In this document: positions 29,525-39,567 of the stretch, piece after piece
How the letters are laid out: every line of letters starts with the position of its first letter
Position numbering within the stretch: position 1 is the first letter of the stretch
Assembly (NCBI GenBank): GCA_000507305.1
Contig: DF239320.1
Coordinates: 1 to 64,000, forward strand
DNA length: 64,000 nucleotides
Source: Breviolum minutum Mf 1.05b.01
Taxonomy: Eukaryota > Sar > Dinophyceae > Suessiales > Symbiodiniaceae
Reading direction: 5' to 3'
Program-made: the position numbers and the translations under genes
Notes under the pieces: model-generated
Databases searched by the model: none
Seen by the model: only the letters and a program-made list of their open reading frames with translations
What the model was told of the DNA's origin: nothing

Positions 29525-29701
29525 CCAAGAGATCTTGTGACTGTAAGGTTTTTTGTGGATGGGTACCACCTGAACCCGGCCGGCATTCCGGTTCTGGTGG
29601 ATGCCATCCACAAGGCCACCCTCGACAGGACGAAATCATCGGCGACCGGCTTGAGCGACTTCTCAACCCCATTGCCGGGAGGATCCGATGCCGAACGCTG
29701 A
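29525..29701 (+). CDS. SGNH/GDSL hydrolase-like C-terminal fragment
   Basis: The frame reads RDLVTVRFFVDGYHLNPAGI then PVLVDAIHKATLD and ends at TGA 29699. The D-G-Y-H-L-N-P-A-G block matches block V of SGNH/GDSL hydrolases, whose Asp and His complete the catalytic triad. The Ser-containing block I is not visible nearby, so this is a fragment: an exon or a pseudogene remnant. A longer plus frame (29506-29781) overlaps in another phase without the motif. Confidence 0.45.
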   Translation, partial: PRDLVTVRFFVDGYHLNPAGIPVLVDAIHKATLDRTKSSATGLSDFSTPLPGGSDAER

Positions 29702-29890
29702 AAGGCGTAGGGGCCGAAGACCGTGTAGTGGACATTTCATTTAAGAAACAAAAAAATGTAGTAATACTGAATAGTAAGTAGTTCTTTGTAGCGCGGAGCA
29801 GGGGATGTTTCGTATCCCAACGTTTGGACGACGCATTGTGGAAGATGTTTCACGAAGAGTTGGCCAGAGAAGAGTGCAGGAGCAGAAGAC

Positions 29891-30211
29891 ATGATGCACT
29901 GTAGTGTGTTGTGGTTGCGTTTTCAACATTCCTCCAGAGACAGGACCTCACTTGATTTCGGTCACATCGTAGTCAACATTGCTTCTTTTACATCGAATGT
30001 GAACAAAGATGCGGTCTGGATGAAAATTAGCAATGACAGGTTGTGGTATGATCCAGACAGGCCCAGAACTTGTGATTTGCACCGATTGTTGCAGGCCCAT
30101 TATGAGGGCACTGAAGCACAGCAATGCGTGCAGAAGGCCCTTGGCCACGGGGTGCTCGTGGACCCGGTCGGGGAGCGCCAGGACAAAAAGGAGCTCCAGA
30201 CAGAAACGTGA
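29891..30211 (+). CDS. Open frame, unknown protein
   Basis: The second half looks coding: DRLWYDPDRPRTCDLHRLLQ then AHYEGTEAQQCVQKALGHGV. A different plus frame takes over at about 30205 (VKLVVALNIEHEVSQKSDQE), suggesting a frameshifted relic or a missed intron. Confidence 0.4.
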   Translation: MMHCSVLWLRFQHSSRDRTSLDFGHIVVNIASFTSNVNKDAVWMKISNDRLWYDPDRPRTCDLHRLLQAHYEGTEAQQCVQKALGHGVLVDPVGERQDKKELQTET

Positions 30212-30359
30212 AGCTTGTTGTCGCTTTGAACATAGAGCATGAAGTCTCCCAGAAATCTGATCAGGAGCCTGTAGTTGTTCGTGCTCGCGTGACTACCTTG
30301 GGTGCTATTCGCGAGGAGTTGCAGCGTTCGGGCCTCACGAAAACTTTGAAATGAGAAAT

Positions 30360-30712
30360 GCATAAGACATAAAGGAAAATTTTTGTCAAAGAAGATCAAA
30401 TTTTCTTTGAGCAGGAATTACGGTCTGCAAAAGAACGGCTTCTGATCAACCAATTTTATCTTTTGTGTACATCCCTGTCTCTCTCCGAATATATGTGTAT
30501 AAATTAGATATAAATTATATTTGATATATTCACATAAAAAGATATCTTCCTGTATTTCTGAAAATTTGATATGTAAATTGATTTACATTTATAGATTTAT
30601 TTATATATAATACATCTGTCCTGTCCACATGTTACATATATAAATATATGTCGCTTTAAATATCAATGAAATATATATATATATATATTTATCTGTATTT
30701 CCCTCTTACATA
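30360..30712. other. AT-rich spacer without genes
   Basis: TATA-rich stretch with short palindromic ATATAT runs. No ILE and no coding-like frame seen. Confidence 0.6.
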
Positions 30713-30789
30713 TGCAGAGGTATTTGTATATGACTGATATACAAACAAATATATCTGAGGGTTCCAGATCTTCTTCCATTCATCCTCTC

Positions 30790-31106
30790 ATCCATCTATT
30801 CACGCCCATGTGTGAAGGCTACTGCACTCTGATGGAGCTCACGTCAGAGCATCCAAAAAAACTCTGGACAACTGACCCACAGCTGCAACGGCCTGCGATT
30901 GTTGCGGCCCTCGCTCATTGCTCAGTCAAGACATGGACGATATCATCCAATGGAACTTCCTTCAGATTGCACAGACTGTGTTGTTCGACGCGCTCCAATT
31001 TCAAGCCCTGGCCCTCGCATTGGCAGGGAATGATTTGGGGCGGTGCGAACCCACAGAACTTTTGCATGCCGTGCAGAATGTCGTCGCCGCACCTCAATTG
31101 CGATGA
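30790..31106 (+). pseudogene. Frameshifted gene relic
   Basis: One frame gives LMELTSEHPKKLWTTDPQLQ then RPAIVAALAHC; at about 30920 coding character passes to another frame, DMDDIIQWNFLQIAQTVLFD then LALAGNDLGRCEPTELLHAV, ending at TGA. A single-base indel near 30920 would join them. The peptide is helical and mixed; no family recognised. Confidence 0.4.
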
Positions 31107-31391
31107 TCTGCGTTCATCTGGGTTTATCTGCGTTAAGTGTTCACTACCCAGATCCCGACTGCCCTGCCCGGGGTTCTTTGGGGGCACACCCTGGTGGCTG
31201 CACGGGTTGTTGTGCCGTTGTCGCTTGTTGCAGTCGTGTGTTGTGAGTCGTTAAAGAAGTTTTAAACTAGCTAGGTAACTTCTTTTTTGGAGGTCTTCAA
31301 GAGTTGTAAAGTTAGACAGTAGGCACACGCGAAACGTGAGAGACAGGGTAGTTGGTACTGTAAAAAGTCAGAGCGCGCTTTCTTTGCATCC

Positions 31392-31907
31392 GCAGCATTT
31401 TGGTCTAAGCATGGCGACAGAGGCCGAGAAAAAGATGAGGAGGAGGTTGGCGGAGAGGGGGAGGATCAGAGGGAGTGGGCGGCGGAGAGAAGGAGGGGGC
31501 GAATCCTAAAGAGGAGGATCGCAGCGGAGGGGGCGTTGGAAAGGCAAAGGTTGGACGGGGTGGATCCGGTGGAGGAGTGCGAGGAGGTGGAGTGGAGGCA
31601 GGCAGAGGAGGAGGCGCAGGATGTTGCGCGTATTGTTGAAGACTTGGGAAGGCGTGTGGTGGAGGTGGTGGGGGGACGCCTGGTGGAGGTGTGGCTAGCC
31701 AGAGAGCCTCAAGACCAGCCACTGCAGGATTCGGAAGAGGAAACCGCGGATAGGCCTCTTGGAACCGCGCGGTATACAAATGCAGGTAACGCGCCGGAAA
31801 GCTTCGCCGGTGTTCGCTTTGATGTGTTTGAATTTGAGCTCGCTTTCGCGTTTCGAAATGAGGCAGTAGTTGTGTTTGAATTGGAGCTGTTTTTTGTGTT
31901 CTGCTGA
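31392..31907 (+). CDS. Charged, Glu/Arg-rich open frame
   Basis: A plus frame is open across the block: ERQRLDGVDPVEECEEVEWR then VARIVEDLGRRVVEVVGGRL. The DNA is GGA-rich; the minus strand gives a proline-rich 183-codon frame that is probably a shadow. A CAG|GTAACG donor lies at about 31782. Unknown product. Confidence 0.35.
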   Translation, partial: AAFWSKHGDRGREKDEEEVGGEGEDQREWAAERRRGRILKRRIAAEGALERQRLDGVDPVEECEEVEWRQAEEEAQDVARIVEDLGRRVVEVVGGRLVEVWLAREPQDQPLQDSEEETADRPLGTARYTNAGNAPESFAGVRFDVFEFELAFAFRNEAVVVFELELFFVFC

Positions 31908-32245
31908 TGAGTAGTTGTTGGCCCCTTTTTTCCAAAGACCTTAGACATCCAGGCAAATACCTCCTGAGGTGGTTTGGTGTTTGAATGGTATGTTTTTCGG
32001 GTCCAGTTATACTGAACCTCAGTTTCGGTGTTTGGATGTCTAGGGTTTTAGCAAACCAACTTGGCTCGCTGGAGCATCACCATTTTCATATAAGGAGATA
32101 CATCTTCAACTTGTTGTTGTTCTATTGTGATGTTAGTTTCTGGGGCGTATAGTGAAAAGTAGCATCTAGGTGGTGCTTGCAAAGGAGGGATGTGGGGGTA
32201 TCTAACATCCCTTCATAATAAGGAGCAAATTGGAGCTACCCCCAG

Positions 32246-32366
32246 GTTCAATCAGCGCATCTTGGACATGGCACAGTTTTTTACGTCTTGGTTCATATTA
32301 GGACCTTTTATAGAAATCGTTTTGGATTTGTGCCACCTTGGAAAATTTACAATGGTGTTTTGGCAG
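32246..32366 (+). CDS. Putative exon, membrane-like
   Basis: After CTACCCCCAG the frame reads FNQRILDMAQFFTSWFILGP then FIEIVLDLCHLGKFTMVFWQ, ending at TTGGCAG|GTCTAT. Two hydrophobic stretches suggest membrane segments. Good splice borders. Confidence 0.55.
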
Positions 32367-32594
32367 GTCTATTGAGATTGAGTTTTATGCATCCACATGA
32401 AATGACATGTGAGCCAGCGGAATGTCTCAAGTTGGCCCACGGATGTACACTGTGGATTTTTTCTCTTTTTTTTCTGGAATTTGGAGATGCCTGCAAAACA
32501 GCCGTCGCGACGTTAATTTGTATCATCAGCTTGAGGCCCCCAAAACCAGCACAACCAGTTGGCTAAAATAGTGGTCCTTTCCTATGTTTTGCAG

Positions 32595-32708
32595 GTGGTA
32601 AAAGATTTTCCAGTGTAACCGGAAAAAACCAAACCAAAACAACACCCACTCGAAAAGTGTCAGCCCCGTGTACAGAGAACTTTTTGAAAAACACGGAATT
32701 TTTGAGGG
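32595..32708 (+). CDS. Putative exon before a family B introner
   Basis: After GTTTTGCAG the frame reads GKRFSSVTGKNQTKTTPTRK then VSAPCTENFLKNTEFLR, ending GAGGG|GTTCTTGG with one base of a split codon. The basic, Ser/Thr-rich start may be disordered. It joins in phase to 32857. Confidence 0.6.
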
Positions 32709-32856
32709 GTTCTTGGAGGATCATCCCATTTAGTAATTTGCTCTTAAATATGGTGAGAAAGTCAAGTAGGGTTGGTCTAGATAGTTATAAATGGTTGTAA
32801 CCCCCTTAACTAACTGTAGTAAGTGGGCTGATCCTCCAAGTTGGTTGTGACTAAAG
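32709..32856. mobile_element. ILE family B copy acting as an intron
   Basis: The element spans 32709-32842: GTTCTTGGAGGATCATCCCA to GGGCTGATCCTCCAAGTT. GT is at its very edge. The phase-consistent acceptor AAAG is 16 nt beyond the CCAAG end; splicing at CCAAG itself would hit a stop. Removing 32709-32856 joins two long open frames. Confidence 0.65.
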
Positions 32857-33000
32857 TGCCTGTTAGGTCCGATTTTTCAAGTGTACAGGAACTTATCGTT
32901 CAGGAACCAAAAACGGGTCCACTTTCTCGTTGGTCAAAAACGCAAAACATTTTACAAATTGGTGAAGTCCGAATATGGAGATGTACCGTAGATGATCCGT
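32857..33000 (+). CDS. Putative exon after a family B introner
   Basis: VPVRSDFSSVQELIVQEPKT then GPLSRWSKTQNILQIGEVRI and WRCTVDDP; frame open to TGA 33015, donor probably CC|GTTTTT or a GT near 33007. Strong coding character. Unknown family. Confidence 0.6.
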
Positions 33001-33074
33001 TTTTTGTGTTTACATGACATGAATCCGTAAAATACATTGCAGCAACAAATTTTAAGTGAACCACTGATTATCAG

Positions 33075-33223
33075 GTCTCCGAAAAAATCATCGTACCATG
33101 GTTTCTTGGTACTTTGAAGATGGACGTATCCAAGAAAATAAACCTTATTTCGTCGTCCGGGGGGGAAAGATTTCTCCAGTTTCCCTGGATGACAAGACCA
33201 CTGATTATTTGACTGCTTTGGGA
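33075..33223 (+). CDS. Putative exon, unknown globular protein
   Basis: After ATTATCAG the frame reads LRKNHRTMVSWYFEDGRIQE then NKPYFVVRGGKISPVSLDDK and TTDYLTALG, TGA at 33224. One of the most protein-like stretches here; the antisense frame is clearly weaker. Whether TGA is the real stop is unknown. Confidence 0.6.
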
Positions 33224-33290
33224 TGAATTGATTCTTAAAATGAACTTGTTTGGACCCGTTTTGGCTCCCACAAATCACCATACGGTTGGT

Positions 33291-33398
33291 GGTTCAGAAA
33301 TCCGGCGATCACCGAAAGGATGTATAAAATCCTGTAAATCGGGGGATAAACCACTCACCTCAACTGGTTTGTGCAGGATTTCTGAACCACCAACAGTA
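33291..33398. mobile_element. ILE family C copy
   Basis: TACGGTTGGTGGTTCAGAAAT to GGATTTCTGAACCACCAACAGTA, inverted ends of about 20 bp. Confidence 0.75.
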
Positions 33399-33421
33399 AT
33401 TATTTTTAACCAAAAAAACAG

Positions 33422-33507
33422 GACTTCCAAAAATTAGACCCAAGTTTTTGGATTTTGAAACGTATCCACCCTGCCAATTAGAAGACCTGGTGATTTTTTC
33501 GGTTCGA
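33422..33507 (+). CDS. Putative exon, unknown protein
   Basis: After AAAAACAG: LPKIRPKFLDFETYPPCQLE then DLVIFSVR, TGA at 33508. Another frame (DFQKLDPSFWILKRIHPAN) is open for 20 codons. The longer frame is preferred. Confidence 0.45.
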
Positions 33508-33556
33508 TGAATTGGTTGAGGTCATCAGATTGAATCGGATCATCATGGTATATATT

Positions 33557-33809
33557 TGAGCCCATGAAAAAAAGGCCCCTGGTTGTGGTTGGGTCTATGT
33601 CGGGGATGAAATACTACCCACGGTTATATTATATGGGGGGCTATATAACAAGCAATAAGCAGTCACCAAAACCTTGATTGGTTGGCTTATATGAGGGATA
33701 ATACTACCCAGTTATGTGGGGATTACCATATATACACCATGAAATAAGGATCCCTATGAAACGACCAGGATTCAATGGACAATAAGGCCGGTTGTTTTTT
33801 CGTGGCTCA
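33557..33809. mobile_element. ILE family A copy with internal duplication
   Basis: TGAGCCCATGAAAAAAAGG to GTTTTTTCGTGGCTCA, TT on both sides. The middle block GGGATGAAATACTACCCA appears twice (about 33604 and 33697), so this 253-bp copy is about 100 bp longer than usual. Confidence 0.7.
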
Positions 33810-33922
33810 TTTGGGGATTTTGCCGTTCAGCCCTACTAGAATCGGTGGGTGAATTCTCATCCACCTTTTTACTATCCATACAAATTCCCCCTTTTGTTTT
33901 TGTGAAACCGAGTTACCTTCAG

Positions 33923-34026
33923 GTATGTCAACCAGCAACATGTGGAAACCTGAAATTCCCCTCACCAGGTCAAAAACAACCGTGAAAATAAACCCCCCAG
34001 ACATCGAGGCGAATACCGAAACTGAG
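33923..34026 (+). CDS. Putative exon, hydrophilic
   Basis: After TACCTTCAG: MSTSNMWKPEIPLTRSKTTV then KINPPDIEANTETE, ending ACTGAG|GTTTGT. Clear coding character and good borders. Confidence 0.55.
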
Positions 34027-34206
34027 GTTTGTTGTTTGAGGCCATAAGTGTTTTCTGTCATATCCTCATCCTCAGATTCATGGCTGGTCAACCTACCCCC
34101 CCCCTGGGACCACGTACCCCTCCCCAGAAAATAGCCGGCCTTTTTTTTTTTTGGGTTTACCAAAACCATTGGCAATTCCCCCCAAGGGACACCCCCGGTT
34201 GACCAG

Positions 34207-34321
34207 CCAGCCCCTCCTCAGTGGCACAACCTGGATGTCCATTATGGGCATCCTGCGTTTTAGGATCGGATGATATTCATCACGGTTTTGGCATATGTGG
34301 TTTCCTTGGATATCCACACAG
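34207..34321 (+). CDS. Putative exon, Cys/Gly/His-rich
   Basis: After TTGACCAG: SPSSVAQPGCPLWASCVLGS then DDIHHGFGICGFLGYPH plus AG, ending CCACACAG|GTGGAC. Other frames have stops or end early. Unknown product. Confidence 0.5.
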
Positions 34322-35136
34322 GTGGACACTGGATGGGTGGATGGGTGGATGGGTTGGGTGGGGTGTACAGTAGCAGGTTTTTCCCAAACGTGGGAAAAAA
34401 CGGATGGAATCCAAATTTGGAATCCCCGGTAGGGTTCCATCTCTAGGATGAGGGTGATGATTTGAAAAAAGACGCAGAAACAGGATCTAACAACATGTGC
34501 GGGTTCCAGTCATATTAGTTTTTCCGGGCGTGTGTGACATACTCACTTTGCTCCTCAAGATGCCGATCGATGTTTTGTTCAGACACATTATGTGGCTACA
34601 CGCACGCCTTTTTTTTTGTCCGTGTATCCTTTTATTGGGGTGCGGTGTATATGTACTGTACAATTGTATGACAACACTTGCACTGACGTTCGTTTTTCTT
34701 GCACTTGCAGTGTTCACAATACTTCTTTCATTTGGCAACATGTTCTTCTACCTGCAGCAAAATGTCATTCTCTATCATCTTGGTCGTGGTATTGTTGTCT
34801 TTGACGTACTCTCATCCAATCTATCAGGATTTTCGAAATGCAGTTGTGCTTATACTTTTGTTCTTTCAAACATTCGGTTCTCCTACTGTAATCATGTCAT
34901 TTCCTAGCATATCAGTATTGCTCCCATCATTTGGTTTTATAGATTTGATTTATATAACCCATACGCAGGAAAGTGATCCCATCTGACGAGCATATTTTTC
35001 AAACTTTGGCTCAACCACCAATTAGAAAGTTGAAGGTATTCCTTAGCATATGGGGGATACTTTTTGAATTTGACGCGTGATGTGCCTTTATCAGAAAAGT
35101 GCTAAGTGGCAGTTTTGGATTTGTTCGTTCCTTTAG

Positions 35137-35225
35137 GATGCATGGCCCCAGTAGCAAACACCACCCAGATATCACACAAAAAATTAGGCTCCAAACACCT
35201 GAAGGGGGTCGTTCTTCACACGATG
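35137..35225 (+). CDS. Putative exon, hydrophilic
   Basis: After TTCCTTTAG: MHGPSSKHHPDITQKIRLQT then PEGGRSSHD, ending CACGATG|GTATCC. A family G element starts downstream at about 35250. Confidence 0.5.
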
Positions 35226-35249
35226 GTATCCTGGGAATCAAATCCCCAA

Positions 35250-35482
35250 CAAGCTGGGCCCCTCCGATCGTTTCTAAGGGGTGTTCTACATGGGGCCCCT
35301 CTTTCAATGGCCGAACATAAAATGAGTTTGCCTGGGGTGAAAAAACGGTTACTTATAGGTGCAAGGTGGGCCTCCTAGCAGTTATATATGGGGGTTATAA
35401 CCTCTGTAAGTAGGGTTATAGCTGCAATTACCCTATGAAGAAGGCCATTCATAGGGGGCTATTTCACTCAACTTACAACTGG
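35250..35482. mobile_element. ILE family G, long copy
   Basis: CAAGCTGGGCCCCTCCGATCG, ATGGGGCCCCTCTTTCAATGG, then GTGCAAGGTGGGCCTCCTAGC and ACTTACAACTGGATCC. It appears to be two G units in tandem or one nested in another. Confidence 0.5.
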
Positions 35483-35500
35483 ATCCGACCAAAAATGAAG

Positions 35501-35581
35501 GCGGTTCCAACCCAACCTGAGCTTCACAGGAAAAGTGGTATGGTCGAAACAGGCCACGACTGGGTTGGATGGATCTTTTGG
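35501..35581 (+). CDS. Putative exon, 27 codons, phase 0/0
   Basis: Between AATGAAG and TTTTGG|GTATGC: AVPTQPELHRKSGMVETGHD then WVGWIFW. The same frame continues after only 15 nt (GTATGCAAATTTTAG) that contain an in-frame TAG. Confidence 0.55.
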
Positions 35582-35596
35582 GTATGCAAATTTTAG

Positions 35597-35710
35597 GTTG
35601 AAGAATGGGTTTCTCAACGGCCAATGAGGCACATAAATAAAACGAATTCCCATTACGGATCCATGGGACGATTGTATGGTTTACCCACAGATGAATGGTT
35701 GATTTTGATG
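35597..35710 (+). CDS. Putative exon, 38 codons, phase 0/0
   Basis: After ATTTTAG: VEEWVSQRPMRHINKTNSHY then GSMGRLYGLPTDEWLILM, ending TTGATG|GTAAAT. Same reading frame as 35501-35581, separated by a 15-nt GT...AG stretch. Strong coding character. Confidence 0.6.
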
Positions 35711-35735
35711 GTAAATTGATACGTAAATACCATAC

Positions 35736-35870
35736 CAGGTGATGAACAAGTCGTGACCTAACTTGACCTCCCCGAGCTTTGGAGGTCACCTTTTCCACCC
35801 CTTGAGTTCGGGTCACTGTTCACTCACTCACCGGGCCCCAAAAAGGTCACCAACATCGCAGAATTGCCAG
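35736..35870. mobile_element. ILE family E copy
   Basis: CCAGGTGATGAACAAGTCGTG to CATCGCAGAATTGCCAG. Immediately followed by a family D-type unit starting GGTAAACCAACATAAC (35878-35995). The same E plus D order recurs at 38704-38960. Confidence 0.7.
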
Positions 35871-36603
35871 GGAACTCTGGTAAACCAACATAACTATATA
35901 CATGGAAAATTCACCTAATTTTGATAGGTATTTATCAGGGAAGTAGAAGACTTTCCCATGGCGATTTGCTAGTTTACAGGAGGGTAAGCTTGTTGTTCTG
36001 GGAACAGGACTCCTTCCATAAAGTTCATGAAGAAGCAACAAAAGGTTTGTGAACAAAAGAGTTTTTCCTCTTTTCAACTCAACAGGTAAGGAGGTGTTGA
36101 AAATCCATGCTGTTTTTTCCCGATGTTTGTGCAAATTTCATGATGTCTCAGCCGAATCCCTTAAACATGTTGAAAATACCTTGGATTTAACCCCCCAGTA
36201 GCAGTGGCAAATAAAGGTTTAGTTTGGGATTTCCCATGTAATGTCATCCTGATGCCGACTGGGGTGGGGGGTAGATCCAAAAGATACTTCAAAAATACAC
36301 AAAAACATCTTGGATTTTTATTTTGTGGAATCAACAAATTGGCTTATCTTTCGTGGATCCTCATATGGTTCATTGCCTCCAAGAGAAAAACCCCTCCCAA
36401 CATTTACGACGTCACCCCCCATCTTTTTGCGACAAAAACCGGGGATCCGTTTGAAACCTTCGCATCCGTTTGGAACTTTTTCAGAGGATTCTCCGCAGGA
36501 TCTGTTCTAGGAATTTTCACCCCGGAACCTTGGGGAACTGATTTGAAACTTTGACGTGTGCATATTTTTGCAAAGAGGTTGGTTCAACCCCTAAGTAGAA
36601 TAA

Positions 36604-36708
36604 TCTGGTTGGTGGTTTCAAATATTTTGTTTCACCCCGAACCCTTTGGAGATGATCCAAAAACTGGCAGATACTTTTTAGATGGGTCGAAACGAACTAT
36701 TAAATAGA
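36604..36708. mobile_element. ILE family F copy, next to a second one
   Basis: ATCTGGTTGGTGGTTTCAAAT to CGAACTATTAAATAG; a neighbouring F unit lies at 36510-36598 and a fragment at 36735-36778, giving a small cluster of the same family. Confidence 0.6.
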
Positions 36709-37141
36709 TGTTTTGCACAGCCCCCCGATTAGAAAACTAGGTGGTGAAACTTCAAGGGGTGGCTCAACCACCAACGAGTTTTTTTTTTTTCAGATGTGCA
36801 GAAGCGAGCTTTGAAGAGTCTGAAAAGATAGCCTGTGAAACTTGAACGCCACATGTTCATACATTTTACACCATTATTTTGGTCGGTACCTAGTTGGGTC
36901 CTGCCTACTTGGATGTTGCAGGAAGCTAGTAAAAGGTAAGTATATAAGTGGGTTGTAACCCTACTATATCCCATTTATAAGTAGTTTATAACTAAAACCC
37001 ATTTACGAATCATTTGCTGAATTCCTGGGACATCCTAGTAGGATGATTGCTCCAGAGTTATTGTTTTGTGCATACCCGGAACTTCGCAATTTGCTAACAA
37101 TACCCCTTTCACCCCCAAAATATTGCAGGAATTCCGAATCA

Positions 37142-37252
37142 TACACCCCCTAAAACTAACATAGCACCTGAAAATAGGGGTTCCCAAAAGGAAATTCATC
37201 TTCCAACCATCCATTTTCAGGGGTAAACTCGCTGTTATTTTCAGGGAGGGTA
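37142..37252. mobile_element. ILE family D copy
   Basis: TACACCCCCTAAAACTAACAT to TTATTTTCAGGGAGGGTA, TA-bounded, with ATCTTCCAACCATCCATTTTC. Confidence 0.7.
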
Positions 37253-37350
37253 AACTGTTGCTTAGAGTCATCAGGTCACCTGAGGGGATCAAAGGGTCAG
37301 TACATTGACAAACTCCAACGTCTGTAAGATTGGATGCTGCCTCCAAAAAG

Positions 37351-37382
37351 GTACCAACAACAACAACAACAACAACAACAGC

Positions 37383-37429
<47 letters not shown>

Positions 37430-37431
37430 CT
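37351..37431. repeat. (AAC)n microsatellite
   Basis: About 27 AAC units with one GCA interruption. Makes poly-Thr or poly-Asn shadows in translation. Confidence 0.9.
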
Positions 37432-37867
37432 GCAGGGTTACAGAAGTTGGTAGTATTGGAAATTGCTTATCCAATTGAAATTGCTTATGAAAAGGATCAT
37501 TTCCTTGGGACTGTGTCTAAAAATAGCGAATATCACGAAAAACTAACGGCTGGAACCTGGACAGAACTGTGCCCACAAAAGGAAAAACAGTACAATAAAC
37601 TTTAAATCATTCAACATCATGTAAGGTTTTGCTTGTCCATGATATTTCCAACTAGTCGTTCAAGATGGGCCGGTTAGCAGTTTATAAACTGGAGTTATAA
37701 TCCACATATAAATGGCCACAAAGATAAACGGACATTATGTGGTGACATCTTCACCCTACTTTCTCAAGTGGGGATCCGGGCCGCAAAAAATTCCGGGCGA
37801 AACAAAAAACAAATCAACGTGACCCAAACATGACCGTCTGAAGTGAATCCACGGATAGTTTTTGAAC

Positions 37868-37944
37868 AGGTAGCGGAGGCAAAGGGTACCAGCACCGACT
37901 GTCCGGACAACTCAGTGGTGACGGAAAGACTCCCCTGCTGACAG
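37868..37944 (+). CDS. Putative exon ahead of a family A introner
   Basis: After GAACAG a frame reads SGGKGYQHRLSGQLSGDGKT then PLLT and runs open to TGACAG|GTGAGC. A second frame (VAEAKGTSTDCPDNSVVTER) is open but stops just before the donor. The exon after the introner stops quickly in either phase, so the join is unproven. Confidence 0.4.
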
Positions 37945-38084
37945 GTGAGCAATGAAAACCCTGAAGGTTTAGGGGATGAGATGCTACCCAGTTATATAGG
38001 GATTATGATAGAACCATTGCAAGGATCCCTATTAACCAACCAGGATTTTATGGAATGTCATAAGGTTTTTTTTTGGTTGCTCAG
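37945..38084. mobile_element. ILE family A copy with canonical GT and AG
   Basis: CAG|GTGAGCAATGAAAACC at the left and TTTTTGGTTGCTCAG|GTGAA at the right. CAGGTGA stands at both borders, which fits a duplicated target that rebuilt the splice site. The core matches the family (ATAGGGATTATGATAG, AAGGATCCCTATTAACC). Confidence 0.7.
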
Positions 38085-38112
38085 GTGAAAGCGGTTAGGG
38101 AATAGTATGGAA

Positions 38113-38190
38113 TACCCTCCCTAAAACTAAGACGGCCTTAAAAGGGCCCCCAAAGGAAGGGAAAACTCGCTGTTAGTTTCAAGGAGGGTA
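38113..38190. mobile_element. ILE family D short copy
   Basis: TACCCTCCCTAAAACTAAGAC to TTAGTTTCAAGGAGGGTA, 78 bp. Confidence 0.7.
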
Positions 38191-38703
38191 GTTATGACAG
38201 TGATTTCATAGTGACTATGCAATAGTTGACTGGTTCGATTGTTCATATTATTACCTAGCAAGATATCTTCAAACAAAAACCTTAGCACCGACTTGAAATT
38301 GACTGCAACCAGTTGATGTGAGATCTGCTTCGGAGGCAGGGACGATTTGATTCTGATGAAGCTGCGCGTGGTGAAACATCAGCCATGCACCTGTTAATCC
38401 TATAAACTTCGGGTTTCCATGCATCATTTTGTCCCGTCAACAACATCTGCTGGAAAAGGGCAACTTTTTTTGGGGGAATATATAAATACATATAGATACT
38501 TATAGATGTGCAAGGGCCTTACATTTGTAAGACATTTCGCAGAAATTGAAGAAAAGTCCAACCAAAAAAAATATATGTTGCTTTCAAAAGTACGTAGTTC
38601 TACTTCTACGTGAGCAGCACAAAAGACCCGACCTTCGACCGTCTCCAAGAATTCCGGACGTGGAGAGAACCGGATTTTTTGTTTCCACCAAATCACAACC
38701 ACG

Positions 38704-38833
38704 AAGGTGATGAAAAAGTCGTGACCTTTGTGACCTTTTTATTCCCGATTTTTGGAGGTCACAAAAAACAGCCTTTGAGTTCGGGTCACGTTTGAAAATC
38801 CCAAAACAGGTCACCTTAACTTAGAATTGCCAG
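38704..38833. mobile_element. ILE family E copy
   Basis: GAAGGTGATGAAAAAGTCGTG to ACTTAGAATTGCCAG, followed at once by a D-type unit (38839-38960) as at 35.7-36.0 kb. Confidence 0.65.
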
Positions 38834-39431
38834 GCTCTTGGTAAACTAACATAGCTGCATGGAACATCCAGCGAAATATCACCTAATCTTGATGGGTGTT
38901 TATCACTTATCAGGTAGATATGAGGATTCTCCATGGCCATTTGTGAGTTTACAGGAGGTATAGTAAACCTCTTTGACTTGGTGGCTTCAAACCCTTGTCT
39001 TAGGGGCCCTCATTTTCCCCGAAACCTGGGACGAATTTCAATCGCGGAAAATCCCGGTGCTTTACGGAGCCGTCCCTCCCCGAAAAGTCGAGGTTTTTGG
39101 AATGATTTCCGAGAACAAAAAACCAGTTGGCCCAGAACATGGGTGGATCCGATTTTTTGGTTTGCCCCAAATTCTTTTTCCGGCCAAAAAACATGGATTT
39201 TTTCGACACCGGGGTTGAACCCGAGGTGTCTTAGTGACGGGCGGCTTGGTGATTACCAGCATTATGGATCCAGTGCCATGGATGGCATTGGATGGATGGA
39301 TCTCTAACGGGGTGGTGGTGGTGGATGGTGGTTTCCACACTTCTCCAGGAAGGTTGGTGTATGAATCGTGTTGTGGTTGTTTTACCTCAGCTTCTCCAAG
39401 CAAAAATCATGGGGTGTTTGCAGGAAACGTT

Positions 39432-39567
39432 AGGATCAAAGGTTAGGATCAGTGGTGAAAATAACTTAAACTGGGGATCACCATACCTCTTTTTGGATGC
39501 GTTAGTTTGGTTGATATTATCCCATTTTTTTAGGTAGGTGAAATTTTAACCCATTTGATCCGATCAA
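39432..39567. mobile_element. ILE family J copy
   Basis: GGATCAAAGGTTAGGATCAG to TTAACCCATTTGATCCGATCA; imperfect inverted ends. Confidence 0.5.

Noticed and set aside
31405-31956. 183-codon proline-rich minus frame
   Set aside because: Antisense shadow of a GGA-rich stretch; poly-Pro runs follow directly from the repeat.
33251-33262. Second spliced-leader-like match (GTTTTGGCTC)
   Set aside because: Only about ten bases agree with the leader; too short to claim.
34497-34907. 136-codon hydrophobic plus frame
   Set aside because: AT-rich with overlapping open frames and no motif; judged likely chance, though a membrane protein exon cannot be excluded.
37289-37474. Poly-Leu or poly-Thr open frames
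   Set aside because: Produced by the (AAC)n microsatellite.
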